This document shows, in pieces, positions 7,668 through 16,172 of a stretch of DNA of 33,744 nucleotides. The notes beneath the pieces were generated by a model. That model saw only the letters and a program-made list of their open reading frames with translations. It did not search any database and had not been told where the DNA came from. Position 1 is the first letter of the stretch. Each line of letters begins with the position of its first letter. This DNA is from an uncultured Thiotrichales bacterium (GTDB lineage: Bacteria; Pseudomonadota; Gammaproteobacteria; CAIRSR01), in NCBI GenBank assembly GCA_903824965.1, contig CAIJYR010000138.1, positions 1 through 33,744 on the forward strand. Direction: 5' to 3'. A program made the translations under genes and the position numbers.

Positions 7668-9965
7668 ATGGACAAAAACCTCGTTATCGTCGAATCTCCT
7701 GCGAAAGCCAAGACCATTAAGAAATACCTGGGTGCTGGTTTCGAAGTACTCGCTTCCTATGGTCATGTGCGTGACCTGCTTCCAAAAAGCGGTGCGGTGG
7801 ATACTGCCAATGGCTTTTTGATGAAATATCATATCAGCGATCGCCACAAAAAGTACATTGATCTCATTGTCAAAGCTACGCAGGATGCTACCGCCATTTA
7901 CCTTGCGACCGATCCAGACCGCGAAGGAGAAGCCATCTCTTGGCACATCCAAGAAATCCTGCGTGAGAAAGGTTTACTGAAGGATAAGCTGATAAAGCGA
8001 GTCGTCTTTCACGAAATCACTAAGAACGCGGTTGCCGAAGCCATGGCCAAACCGCGTGATCTCTCCATGGATTTGGTCAATGCCCAGCAAGCACGCCGTG
8101 CACTGGATTATCTGGTAGGGTTCACCCTGTCGCCGTTGCTGTGGAAAAAGATCCGTGGTCGATTGTCGGCGGGTCGTGTCCAGAGTCCGGCACTACGCCT
8201 CATCGTAGAGCGCGACAACGAAATTGAAAGATTTCAACCACGCGAACATTGGACCATTGAGGCTGATTGCCTCAATACACCAGCGACCTTTGTGGCCAAA
8301 CTGAATCAATACCAACAGGCGGCTGTTGGCCAGTTCACCATTACCCAAGCGGAAGAGGCACATGCCATCCGTGACGCTTTGCGAACACAGGCATGCGGTA
8401 AGCTACGGGTTGTCCATGTAAAAAAGACGACGCGCAAACGTAATCCATCCCCGCCTTTTATTACCTCTACCCTGCAACAGGAAGCGGCACGTAAACTCAG
8501 TTTTACCACCAGTCGCACCATGATGGTTGCACAGCATCTCTATGAGGGTATGAACATTGGTAGTGGCTTGGTGGGGCTCATTACCTACATGCGTACCGAT
8601 TCTACTCATTTGGCGGCGGAAGCACTCACAGAGATTCGCACCTTTATCGAAGGACGATACGGTGTAGAAAACCTCTCGGACAAACCGCGTATTTACCGCA
8701 CAACTGCCAAGAATGCTCAAGAAGCCCACGAAGCCATTCGGCCAACCGATGTAAATCGCCTTCCTGAGCAGTTAAAAGACATTCTCAAACCAGAACAATG
8801 GAAATTGTATGATCTGATCTGGAAACGCACCGTCGCTTGTCAGATGATCCACGCAACCATTCACGCGGTAGCGGTTGATTTGGCGCCTAGCGATGGAAAT
8901 GATCATCTCTTCAGGGCCACGGGATCGACGATTGCCAATCCTGGCTATATCTCAGTTTACCAGGAGGGGGTAGACGACGTCAGTGAAGAAAAAGAATCTG
9001 TGCTTCCGCCCCTCAAGACAGGAGGACAGGTGACATTGGTTGATCTTCGTGCGGAGCAGCATTTTACGATCCCACCGCCCTCTTATAACGAAGCAACTCT
9101 GGTCAAATCCCTAGAAGAGTTGGGGATCGGTCGTCCGTCCACCTATGCGTCCATCATTGCGACCCTTCAGCAACGTGAATACGTTGTGCTAGAAAGCAAG
9201 CGATTCAAACCAACCGACGTCGGTAAAGTAGTCAACCGTTTCCTTACGGAGCATTTTACTCGCTATGTGGACTATGGCTTTACCGCCGACCTAGAAGACA
9301 AACTGGACGCCGTTGCTCGCGGAGAGCAAGATTGGATACCGATTATGGATGCATTCTGGGAACCCTTTCGTACGTTGGTACAGTTCAAAGAAAAAAGTGT
9401 CAAGCGTGAAGATGTCACCCACGAAGCGTTAGACGAGGCGTGTCCCAAGTGTGGGAAACCGCTTTCGATTCGTTTGGGTCGTCGTGGGCGTTTTGTGAGT
9501 TGTACCACGTATCCAACGTGTGACTATGCCCGCAATCTAGGTGACAACGCAGAAGAAAATACAATACCCAGCATCGTCGAAGGGCGTACTTGCCCCCTGT
9601 GTGAGGCAGAGCTTCATAATAAGCAAGGACGCTACGGTGCCTTCATCGGCTGCAGTCGGTATCCGAAGTGTAAGTTCATTGAACCGTTGGAGAAACCAAG
9701 GGACACACAGGTTTCTTGCCCAAAATGTCACAAAGGCACGTTGCTACAGCGCAAATCGCGTTTTGGTAAGGTATTCTTTTCATGCGCCACTTACCCCACC
9801 TGTGATTATGCAGTATGGAATGAACCCGTGACAGAACCTTGTCCAAAATGCAACTGGCCACTCATGACCATCAAAACCACCAAGCGCCGTGGCACAGAAA
9901 AAGTGTGTCCCGTCAAAGAGTGCAGCCATGCGATACCCATGACCGATCCGTCCTGTGAGTCCTAG
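7668..9965 (+). CDS. topA: DNA topoisomerase I (type IA)
   Basis: TopA relaxes negatively supercoiled DNA through a single-strand break and a 5'-phosphotyrosine intermediate. The 765-residue protein starts with the TOPRIM domain (NLVIVESPAKAKTIKKYLG; acidic DPDREGEA at about 82-89). The central domain carries the active-site Tyr307 in GLITYMRTDST. Four C-terminal zinc-ribbon-like repeats begin at about residue 590: three C4 units (CPKCGKP...CDY, CPLCEAE...CKF, CPKCHKG...CDY) and a fourth, looser one (CPKCNWP...CPVKEC). I chose ATG 7668 rather than the frame opening at 7599 because MDKNLVIVESPAK is the canonical N-terminus. The gene ends 16 bp before a convergent gene. Confidence 0.96.
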   Translation: MDKNLVIVESPAKAKTIKKYLGAGFEVLASYGHVRDLLPKSGAVDTANGFLMKYHISDRHKKYIDLIVKATQDATAIYLATDPDREGEAISWHIQEILREKGLLKDKLIKRVVFHEITKNAVAEAMAKPRDLSMDLVNAQQARRALDYLVGFTLSPLLWKKIRGRLSAGRVQSPALRLIVERDNEIERFQPREHWTIEADCLNTPATFVAKLNQYQQAAVGQFTITQAEEAHAIRDALRTQACGKLRVVHVKKTTRKRNPSPPFITSTLQQEAARKLSFTTSRTMMVAQHLYEGMNIGSGLVGLITYMRTDSTHLAAEALTEIRTFIEGRYGVENLSDKPRIYRTTAKNAQEAHEAIRPTDVNRLPEQLKDILKPEQWKLYDLIWKRTVACQMIHATIHAVAVDLAPSDGNDHLFRATGSTIANPGYISVYQEGVDDVSEEKESVLPPLKTGGQVTLVDLRAEQHFTIPPPSYNEATLVKSLEELGIGRPSTYASIIATLQQREYVVLESKRFKPTDVGKVVNRFLTEHFTRYVDYGFTADLEDKLDAVARGEQDWIPIMDAFWEPFRTLVQFKEKSVKREDVTHEALDEACPKCGKPLSIRLGRRGRFVSCTTYPTCDYARNLGDNAEENTIPSIVEGRTCPLCEAELHNKQGRYGAFIGCSRYPKCKFIEPLEKPRDTQVSCPKCHKGTLLQRKSRFGKVFFSCATYPTCDYAVWNEPVTEPCPKCNWPLMTIKTTKRRGTEKVCPVKECSHAIPMTDPSCES

Positions 9966-9981
9966 AGTTGGCTGTCCCTTG

Positions 9982-10797
9982 TTACAGGAGACCTTCTTCG
10001 CATACGACGATACCAGAGTTCAGTAGTTTTAGCTCCATGAGCGATAAAACATAGATGATTTCTCGGCTGAGCTTCAATGTTTTTGTATAACTTTTCTGGG
10101 CGGCATTTTCACTTCTGCGCTGTAGAAACATAATCGTTTCACCCGCTTGTGTGTGAAACTTCTTATGGACGGCGCTTAGATAATTAATCTCAATGTGTTT
10201 CTTTTTTAGGGATGCACCGGTAGTCCGTAGCCAATCCCCAAGCATACAATTTTCTGCTGATTCAAGGTGTGCATCCTGCCCCCATCCACGAAAAGCTTTT
10301 GTTAAACCACGCGCCCAGTTCAGATGTAGCAATCTCGCATAGCTCACATTGAGAGGGCCGTGATCGTCTGGTAACGCATGGTGGGGGCCATTAAAAATCC
10401 GGTTGAACAAACTGCTAACCGGATGTGCAATCACCTGCTTCTTGTGTCTTAGCTCCAAGGAATCTAGCTCTAGCTCTGTCAGAAAATAAATAATATCTCG
10501 ACTCAACGTGAGCAAATCACCCAAGGACTGTTTGATCGTTGTATTATCACCCAGTTTGTTTTCTAGGACGGCATGAGCCACTTCATGAAAGTTTTTATGT
10601 GTTCTGACCAGTAAGTGCATAGCATCAAAGTTGCCATACGCATGGATACCGGTATGATGAATCCAACGACCCAACTCACAATTTTTGTGTGATTCTATTT
10701 CTATCGTATCTTGAGGATTTGCAACGATGGCTTCTATCGCCAATGTCCATTTGAGATGGGCAATTCTTGCAATACCAACATTGATTGTATTGTTCAT
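9982..10797 (-). CDS. Tandem CZB (chemoreceptor zinc-binding) domain protein
   Basis: A 271-residue soluble protein made of two CZB domains and little else. The first (about residues 10-80) has the full set of zinc ligands: His14 in HLKW, Cys40 in CELGRWI, His67 and His71 in HKNFH. The second (about 145-225) repeats the pattern with HLNW, CMLGDWL and HKKFH. CZB domains bind zinc and usually regulate chemoreceptors or diguanylate cyclases. Here there is no receptor, GGDEF or transmembrane segment, so the protein is a standalone sensor, buffer or adaptor. It is the last gene of the purM-purN-DUF3108 run, 55 bp downstream of DUF3108. The domain assignment is firm; the role is not known. Confidence 0.85.
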   Translation of the reverse strand: MNNTINVGIARIAHLKWTLAIEAIVANPQDTIEIESHKNCELGRWIHHTGIHAYGNFDAMHLLVRTHKNFHEVAHAVLENKLGDNTTIKQSLGDLLTLSRDIIYFLTELELDSLELRHKKQVIAHPVSSLFNRIFNGPHHALPDDHGPLNVSYARLLHLNWARGLTKAFRGWGQDAHLESAENCMLGDWLRTTGASLKKKHIEINYLSAVHKKFHTQAGETIMFLQRRSENAAQKSYTKTLKLSREIIYVLSLMELKLLNSGIVVCEEGLL

Positions 10798-10852
10798 TTC
10801 AGTGCTATCCTATGAGACTTCTTCGTGTACGAGTGTGCCTAGGGGTTGTGCA

Positions 10853-11557
10853 TTACCGAGCCATGCCCGCAATGGTACGTAATACCATAGCATAGCGATT
10901 TCCAGAATCCAAATGTTCTACTTGTACGGGTAGGTAAGCAAGTGCTGGCGCACACCATAGGATGGTGTAGCGTTTATCGGAGTCTTGTACCAGCTCTACA
11001 CGCACCGTATCAAACGGGCCTGCAAGCGTTGGAATAGATGCTTGAGCCACTGCCCGAAACTGATAGGGTTTTATTTTGGCATCCTCTGCAATGAGATAAT
11101 TCATGATTCGTTTCCCTTTTGCCAGATCCATCATGATGGCCAACTGATAACTCAGCGGGTCGTGGAATGTCTCTTGTAGAGGAGCATTCCAGGGAACATC
11201 GTTCCAGGTACCGGAGACAACCCCCGCTTTCCAGTCAAAATGCAGTAGACCCTCGCGGGTTTTTCCACGAAGGCCGTCGTGCTCTTGGAATTCTAAAGGA
11301 CGCGGTGATCCTTCGTGGATGCTCACAAGACTGTACTCTCGACGACTGCGGTTGCTGCCTAATAAAAGCCCGATGCCTGTCGGATGGGTCTCATCGGTGT
11401 AGATCCAATGACCGTCTGCGTCGGGGGACAATGACACGACTGTTGCACCGACTACTATGCCATTGACACGAAATTCATAATTGGCACGAAAAGGCGTAAG
11501 ATCAGCAGCAAGGGCGTTCGAGGCAAAGCAAAATAGCAAAAGGATTCGTATGTACAT
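10853..11557 (-). CDS. DUF3108 family exported protein
   Basis: A 234-residue protein with an N-terminal signal peptide (MYIRILLLFCFASNALA) and a body typical of DUF3108: FRANYEFRVNGIVVGATVVSL near the start, a central DPLSYQLAIMMDL block (about 134-146) and a C-terminal YLPVQVEHLDSG. These proteins are probably periplasmic beta-rich proteins of unknown function. DUF3108 genes commonly sit beside purN and purM in gammaproteobacteria, as here, but no link to purine synthesis is known. The gap to purN (11558-11790) carries a palindromic repeat element, so it may not share the purMN transcript. Confidence 0.85.
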   Translation of the reverse strand: MYIRILLLFCFASNALAADLTPFRANYEFRVNGIVVGATVVSLSPDADGHWIYTDETHPTGIGLLLGSNRSRREYSLVSIHEGSPRPLEFQEHDGLRGKTREGLLHFDWKAGVVSGTWNDVPWNAPLQETFHDPLSYQLAIMMDLAKGKRIMNYLIAEDAKIKPYQFRAVAQASIPTLAGPFDTVRVELVQDSDKRYTILWCAPALAYLPVQVEHLDSGNRYAMVLRTIAGMAR

Positions 11558-11594
11558 GGGGTCTCGCTCTAGTAATCAGTTGATTTGCAACTTG

Positions 11595-11762
11595 CCCCTC
11601 TCCTGAAAGGAGAGGGGTTGGGGAGAGGTAATCTGCTGGGTTTGACTTTCTTGATTGGTCTTATTATTTACATAATCATTAAAATATTAAAAATAAAAGA
11701 TTAAAGATAAAAGATTAAAGATCAACCCCTCCCCCAGCCCCTCCCCGAAGAGTCGGGGAGGG
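11595..11762. repeat. Pair of inverted GC-rich hairpin repeats flanking an AT-rich core
   Basis: CCCCTCTCC-TGAAA-GGAGAGGGG (11595-11617) followed by TTGGGGAGAGG, and at the other end CCTCCCCCAGCC then CCCTCCCCG-AAGAGT-CGGGGAGGG (11739-11762). The second end is a diverged reverse complement of the first, so the whole unit is a 170-bp inverted repeat with a core of AAAAGATTAAAGAT direct repeats. This resembles REP/MITE-type intergenic elements. It could also act as a bidirectional terminator between purN and the DUF3108 gene. A third hairpin of the same type occurs at 21255-21275. Confidence 0.8.
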
Positions 11763-11790
11763 ATTGAATCCTCAAGTCAAAAGCATTGCA

Positions 11791-12474
11791 TCACTCCACC
11801 GAGGGTGAAACGCCCTGCGGAGGAATGGGTAGATCGTCAAACCAAGCACTGTGCTCCTCCGAAAGACGTAACCGACCTTTTGCAAACCAAGACACCACAC
11901 GAGGATACAGAATATGCTCTTGTCTTAACACGCGTGCTGCAAGGGTTTCTTCAGTATCCCCTGGCAATACCGGAACGCGAGTTTGTGCAATTACCGGCCC
12001 CCCATCCAATTCTTCGGTGACAAAATGCACACTGGCACCGTGCTCTTTGACGCCAGAAGCCAGCGCCCGAGTATGAGTATGCAAACCCCGAAAGGCAGGC
12101 AACAGCGCAGGATGAATATTCAGCATCCTGCCACGAAAGCGACCCACAAAGACGGGCGTTAAGATACGCATGAATCCCGCCAACAACACCAACCCTGGTT
12201 GATAACGCTCCACTCGGTTGGCCAACGCTGCGTCATAGTCCTCTCGACTGCCGAGAAAATCACGGTGGCACAACACTTCGGTTGTGATCAGCGCCTGACG
12301 CGCACGGTGCAAAGCATAGGCAGCGGGATCATTGCTCACCACCGCACGGATCTGTGCAGGTAGACGACCCTCGGCACAAGCGTCGATCAGTGCCTGAAGA
12401 TTGCTGCCGTTGCCGGATACAAGCACCACCAAAGACAAAAGAGTAGGATCAGGAGAAGGAGAAGAATCAGTCAT
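11791..12474 (-). CDS. purN: Phosphoribosylglycinamide formyltransferase
   Basis: PurN transfers a formyl group from 10-formyl-THF to GAR in step 3 of purine biosynthesis. The 227-residue protein has the phosphate loop [16 protein letters not shown] (about 17-32), the catalytic [10 protein letters not shown] block (about 119-128; Asn and His of the active site) and [19 protein letters not shown], which holds the conserved Asp. I chose ATG 12474 because it overlaps the purM stop in an ATGA, showing translational coupling; a longer frame (to 12540) would run into purM. The first 12 residues ([12 protein letters not shown]) are an unconserved Ser/Pro-rich extension. The C-terminus extends about 15 residues past the core. 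Confidence 0.94.
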   Translation of the reverse strand: MTDSSPSPDPTLLSLVVLVSGNGSNLQALIDACAEGRLPAQIRAVVSNDPAAYALHRARQALITTEVLCHRDFLGSREDYDAALANRVERYQPGLVLLAGFMRILTPVFVGRFRGRMLNIHPALLPAFRGLHTHTRALASGVKEHGASVHFVTEELDGGPVIAQTRVPVLPGDTEETLAARVLRQEHILYPRVVSWFAKGRLRLSEEHSAWFDDLPIPPQGVSPSVE

Positions 12475-13520
12475 CGGCGCTGTAACAAAAGAACGCTTGG
12501 TGTTGGATCGTCGCTGGCTTCTACACGCCCCACAACCCACGCGACCTCTCCCGCTTGCATGAGTGTAGCCAGTGCAGTATCGACTTGTTCGGCGGGGAGA
12601 CAGACCACCATCCCAATTCCACAGTTAAACGTGCGGTACATTTCCTCGTCGAGCACAGGGCCGCGCTGTTGTAGCCAATCAAAAAGAGGTGGTCGAGGCC
12701 AAGCGTTCGTATCAATGACGGCACGGGTACCAGGTGGCAATACACGAGGCGGGTTCTCAAGTAACCCGCCGCCCGTGATGTGGGCCATGGCATGAACGTC
12801 TACCGAGCTGAGTAGCGCCAAGAGCGGTTTTACGTAAATCCGTGTAGGTGCCAACAGCACTTCCCCAAGGGGTCGCCCATGAAAATCGGCGGTTAGATCC
12901 ACACCATGGGTGGCAAGGATATGCCGAACCAAAGAGTAACCGTTCGAGTGGAGTCCAGAAGACGCGATGCCGAGGATCGCATCTCCAGGAGAAACGCGGC
13001 GACCATCCACAAGGTTCGCTTTTTCGACAACACCGACCGCAAAACCGGCCAAGTCGTAGTCACCCTCGTGGTACATACCTGGCATTTCAGCGGTTTCTCC
13101 GCCGACGAGGGCAGCACCAGCCTGGCGACAGCCTTCCGCAATACCCGCGATAATGGTCGTCGCCATTTCTACGTTCAGCCGACCCGTAGCATAATAATCT
13201 AAGAAAAACAGAGGCTCTGCTCCCTGAACGACCAAATCATTGACACACATCGCCACCAAATCAATGCCGATGGTATCGTGTCGGTTCTGTTCGATGGCGA
13301 GCCGTAATTTTGTGCCTACGCCATCGGTGGTCGAGACCAAAACAGGCTCCCGATAGCGTCCCGTCGGCAGTTCAAACAGGGCACCAAAGCCACCGAGTCC
13401 CCCAAGGACTCCAGGACGGGTGGTACGTTTTGCGTGGGGCTTGATGCGTTCCACAAGACGATTGCCAGCGTCGATATCGACACCAGCAGCACGGTAGGTA
13501 ACAGGCGCGTTCGAAGACAA
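12471..13520 (-). CDS. purM: Phosphoribosylformylglycinamidine cyclo-ligase (AIR synthetase)
   Basis: PurM closes FGAM to AIR with ATP in step 5 of purine biosynthesis. The 349-residue protein shows the family N-terminus [20 protein letters not shown], the glycine-rich [49 protein letters not shown] and the [11 protein letters not shown] loop, then [16 protein letters not shown]. The start is a TTG at 13520: the frame upstream closes at a TAG with no ATG or GTG between, and there is no clear Shine-Dalgarno. It is divergent from lolC across a 164-bp gap in which I see no convincing promoter pair. purN overlaps its stop. Confidence 0.94.
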   Translation of the reverse strand: MSSNAPVTYRAAGVDIDAGNRLVERIKPHAKRTTRPGVLGGLGGFGALFELPTGRYREPVLVSTTDGVGTKLRLAIEQNRHDTIGIDLVAMCVNDLVVQGAEPLFFLDYYATGRLNVEMATTIIAGIAEGCRQAGAALVGGETAEMPGMYHEGDYDLAGFAVGVVEKANLVDGRRVSPGDAILGIASSGLHSNGYSLVRHILATHGVDLTADFHGRPLGEVLLAPTRIYVKPLLALLSSVDVHAMAHITGGGLLENPPRVLPPGTRAVIDTNAWPRPPLFDWLQQRGPVLDEEMYRTFNCGIGMVVCLPAEQVDTALATLMQAGEVAWVVGRVEASDDPTPSVLLLQRR

Positions 13521-13684
13521 GGGATGGTTTCCAGCAGTAGAGAATCCAGGGTGCTCAAGATGCTAATGGTAGTCCTGCCTTGGCAATGTCGCAACGAACA
13601 ACCGAACAACAGCGTTCGAGCGATGTGGCACCGACTGTGGTTTAATATCGGCGCGTACAGGCCCACCATAAAAAAGCCCACACC

Positions 13685-14935
13685 ATGTTCCACCCCCTAG
13701 CACTCTTCATTGGGTTACGTTACACGCGTGCCAAGCGGCGTAGCCGATTTATTTCTTTCATCAGTGTAAGCTCGATGCTTGGTGTTGCATTAGGGGTGAC
13801 GGCGCTCATCACGGTTTTGTCGGTGATGAATGGCTTTGAACAAGAACTGCGCCAGCGTATCCTTGGCATGGTAGCCCACGCAATCGTCACTGGCCCTGCC
13901 GACCGTCTCCTGGACTGGCCCACCACCGCCGCCATGGTTGCCCGTGATCCGCAAGTAGCCGCACTCGCTCCCTACGTCGAAGGGCAAGGCATGTTGGTAG
14001 AAGGCCCCATCGTAACTGGCATCACGGTGCGTGGGGTACTGCCTACACAAGAGGCGTTGGTTTCTACCCTCCCCACCCACGTCCGAGACGGAAAACTCAG
14101 CGACCTTGTCCCAGGAGCATTTGGGATTCTCCTCGGACAGGATCTGGCGAACCATTTGGGCGTCGGCGTCGGCGACAAAGTAACCCTAGTCACACCACAA
14201 GCCATGGTGACACCCGTGGGGCTCTTGCCACGGCTTAAACGTTTTACGGTCGTCGGGATTTTTCGCGTGGGCATGTACGAATACGACAGTACGTTGGCCG
14301 TTACCCACCTGCAAGATGCGGCTCGTTTGTTCCGGTTTGCGCCGCAGGAGGTGAGCGGCCTGCGTCTTGCTCTCACCAACCTTGACGAGGCACCCCTCAT
14401 CACCCATCGGCTTGCAAAAGAACTCCCCCCCTCGACCCGTCTCTCGGATTTGACGACCGACCACGCGAGTTTTTTTCACGCCATCCATACCGAACAAACC
14501 GTTATGTTCCTTATTTTGACGCTTGTGGTCGCGGTGGCTGCTTTTAACATCGTTGCCATGTTGGTCATGGTCGTGACCGATAAAGAACCAGACATTGCCA
14601 TTTTGCGAACCCTCGGGATGACACCTCGCACTGTGTTGTGGATTTTTGTGGTGCAAGGAACCATCATCGGCACGGTGGGTACGATCTTGGGGCTTCTGGG
14701 CGGTATCGAGTTGGCTCTCCATGTCAGTAGCTGGGTTTCGGCCTTGGAGCGGTTTTTTGGCGTCCATCTGCTGTCCCCTGAGGTGTATTACATCACCCAA
14801 CTGCCCTCTGTGATGCGCACTACAGATATCATGCAGATTGGCAGCACGGCCTTTGTCTTGTGCCTCTTGGCAACCCTGTATCCGGCTTGGCGGGCATCCC
14901 GTGTCCAACCAGCGGCCGCCCTCCGCTACGAATGA
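13685..14935 (+). CDS. lolC: Lipoprotein-releasing ABC transporter permease (LolC/LolE/LolF type)
   Basis: The inner-membrane permease of the Lol system extracts outer-membrane lipoproteins and passes them to LolA. At 416 residues it has the family layout. An N-terminal helix follows the signature [46 protein letters not shown] leads into a large periplasmic MacB-like domain (about 45-265); three C-terminal helices follow (about 275-300, 315-350, 375-405), ending in [17 protein letters not shown]. Only one permease gene is present beside lolD. Either the partner lolE is elsewhere or this is a homodimeric LolF-type permease. The symbol lolC is therefore tentative; the family is certain. Confidence 0.9.
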   Translation: MFHPLALFIGLRYTRAKRRSRFISFISVSSMLGVALGVTALITVLSVMNGFEQELRQRILGMVAHAIVTGPADRLLDWPTTAAMVARDPQVAALAPYVEGQGMLVEGPIVTGITVRGVLPTQEALVSTLPTHVRDGKLSDLVPGAFGILLGQDLANHLGVGVGDKVTLVTPQAMVTPVGLLPRLKRFTVVGIFRVGMYEYDSTLAVTHLQDAARLFRFAPQEVSGLRLALTNLDEAPLITHRLAKELPPSTRLSDLTTDHASFFHAIHTEQTVMFLILTLVVAVAAFNIVAMLVMVVTDKEPDIAILRTLGMTPRTVLWIFVVQGTIIGTVGTILGLLGGIELALHVSSWVSALERFFGVHLLSPEVYYITQLPSVMRTTDIMQIGSTAFVLCLLATLYPAWRASRVQPAAALRYE

Positions 14936-15681
14936 AGCCCCCGATGATCACAGACAACCACACAATGCCAAACAACCACACAACCCTTCCAGCAAGTCCC
15001 GCAAAGAACGGCGCTGTGGTCGTATGCCGTGGCTTGGCGAAGACCTTCGCAGAGGGCGATCTACGGGTCGAGGTCTTGCACCAGGTCGATCTGACCGTAG
15101 CACCCAATGAACGCCTGGCCATCGTGGGAACGTCTGGCTCCGGCAAAAGCACTTTATTGCATCTGTTGGGGGGGTTGGATGTACCGAGTGCGGGCGAGGT
15201 GTGGGTGGACGGCGAAGATCTGCTGCGTTTGAGCGAAGCAGCCCGTGGTCGCTTGCGTAATCGGGCGCTTGGTTTTATCTACCAATTTCACCATTTGCTT
15301 CCCGAATTCACTGCCCTAGAAAACGTCGCGATGCCCCTTTTGATCCGAGGCGTTTCGCCCCGCGTGGCGACAGAGCAAGCGCGGAGTTTGCTCGATCGGG
15401 TGGGCCTCAAGGAACGGCTGCGCCACAAACCCGGCGAGCTTTCTGGGGGGGAACGCCAACGGGCTGCCGTAGCCCGCGCCATCATTACCCGACCCCGCTG
15501 CGTACTCGCCGATGAACCCACGGGCAACCTCGATCAGGGGACTGCGATGCAGGTACTTGCGTTGATGCTGGAACTCAACCAAGATTTTGGTACAAGCTTG
15601 GTGATCGTGACCCATGACACCGGCTTGGCCAAACGCATGGATCGGGTTCTCACTTTGATCGATGGACGGTTACAAGACTAG
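14932..15681 (+). CDS. lolD: Lipoprotein-releasing ABC transporter ATPase LolD
   Basis: The cytoplasmic ATPase that powers lipoprotein release with the permease just upstream. The 249-residue protein has Walker [10 protein letters not shown] (about residues 64-72), a Q-loop region [18 protein letters not shown] typical of LolD/MacB ATPases, signature LSGGERQR, Walker B CVLADEPT followed by GNLD, and the switch His in VIVTHD. It starts at an ATGA overlapping the lolC stop. Another ATG lies at 14944. The first 25 or so residues (Asn/Pro/Thr-rich) are an unconserved extension. Its TAG stop shares three bases with the stop of the convergent DUF697 gene. Confidence 0.93.
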   Translation: MKPPMITDNHTMPNNHTTLPASPAKNGAVVVCRGLAKTFAEGDLRVEVLHQVDLTVAPNERLAIVGTSGSGKSTLLHLLGGLDVPSAGEVWVDGEDLLRLSEAARGRLRNRALGFIYQFHHLLPEFTALENVAMPLLIRGVSPRVATEQARSLLDRVGLKERLRHKPGELSGGERQRAAVARAIITRPRCVLADEPTGNLDQGTAMQVLALMLELNQDFGTSLVIVTHDTGLAKRMDRVLTLIDGRLQD

Positions 15682-16164
15682 CGTTTTGCGTGCTGTGCGA
15701 TCTGTTCCTGCACAATCGCCTTTCCTTCTTCTAGCAGTTCGTTGTATTGCTCTTTTGCGTTGGCGGGGTCGATTTTCGAGAGTTCGAGTCCTTGTTCTAG
15801 GTGCTTCAGAAAAGTACGACCAATGGCATACGTAGACGCTCCAGCAAACACAGCCAAACCCACCGCACCCCCAACCCCAGCCGGAGACACTTTGCTCATG
15901 CTAAGACCCACCGTAGCCGCAGCACTAGCCCCCCCCAGTCAGGGCAAGAATAAAAGCACGGGATTGACGGCGATCAAACCGGATACCGTATTCCACGCAA
16001 ATTTCACGCATCATTTTGAGCTGCAGAGAAAGCATAAACAGTAGGTCAATCAACGGAATCGGTACAATCCCAGCCCATACGCCCCAAAAAACATGATCGA
16101 GGACAATGTTCTGGGCACGCATATGGTGCTCTTCGTGGGCCTTTATTACATCGGGTGGTGCCAT
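15678..16164 (-). pseudogene. DUF697 (YcjF-like) membrane protein interrupted by a +1 frameshift in a run of eight G
   Basis: Two frames together make one DUF697 protein. The first (from ATG 16164, AGGAG seven bases upstream) reads MAPPDVIKAHEEHHMRAQNI, then GIVPIPLIDLLFMLSLQLKMM and ALTGGG before TAG. The second continues with GGAVGLAVFAGASTYAIGRTF (second membrane helix) to a normal end at 15678. The join lies at a run of eight C on the plus strand (15929-15936). Removing one base gives an uninterrupted 161-residue protein with both expected helices. The cause could be a sequencing error, slippage-based on/off switching or true decay. It lies 8 bp downstream of the outer-membrane factor gene, so the pair is one transcript. 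DUF697 proteins are inner-membrane proteins of unknown role. Confidence 0.8.
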
Positions 16165-16172
16165 GGTTTCTC

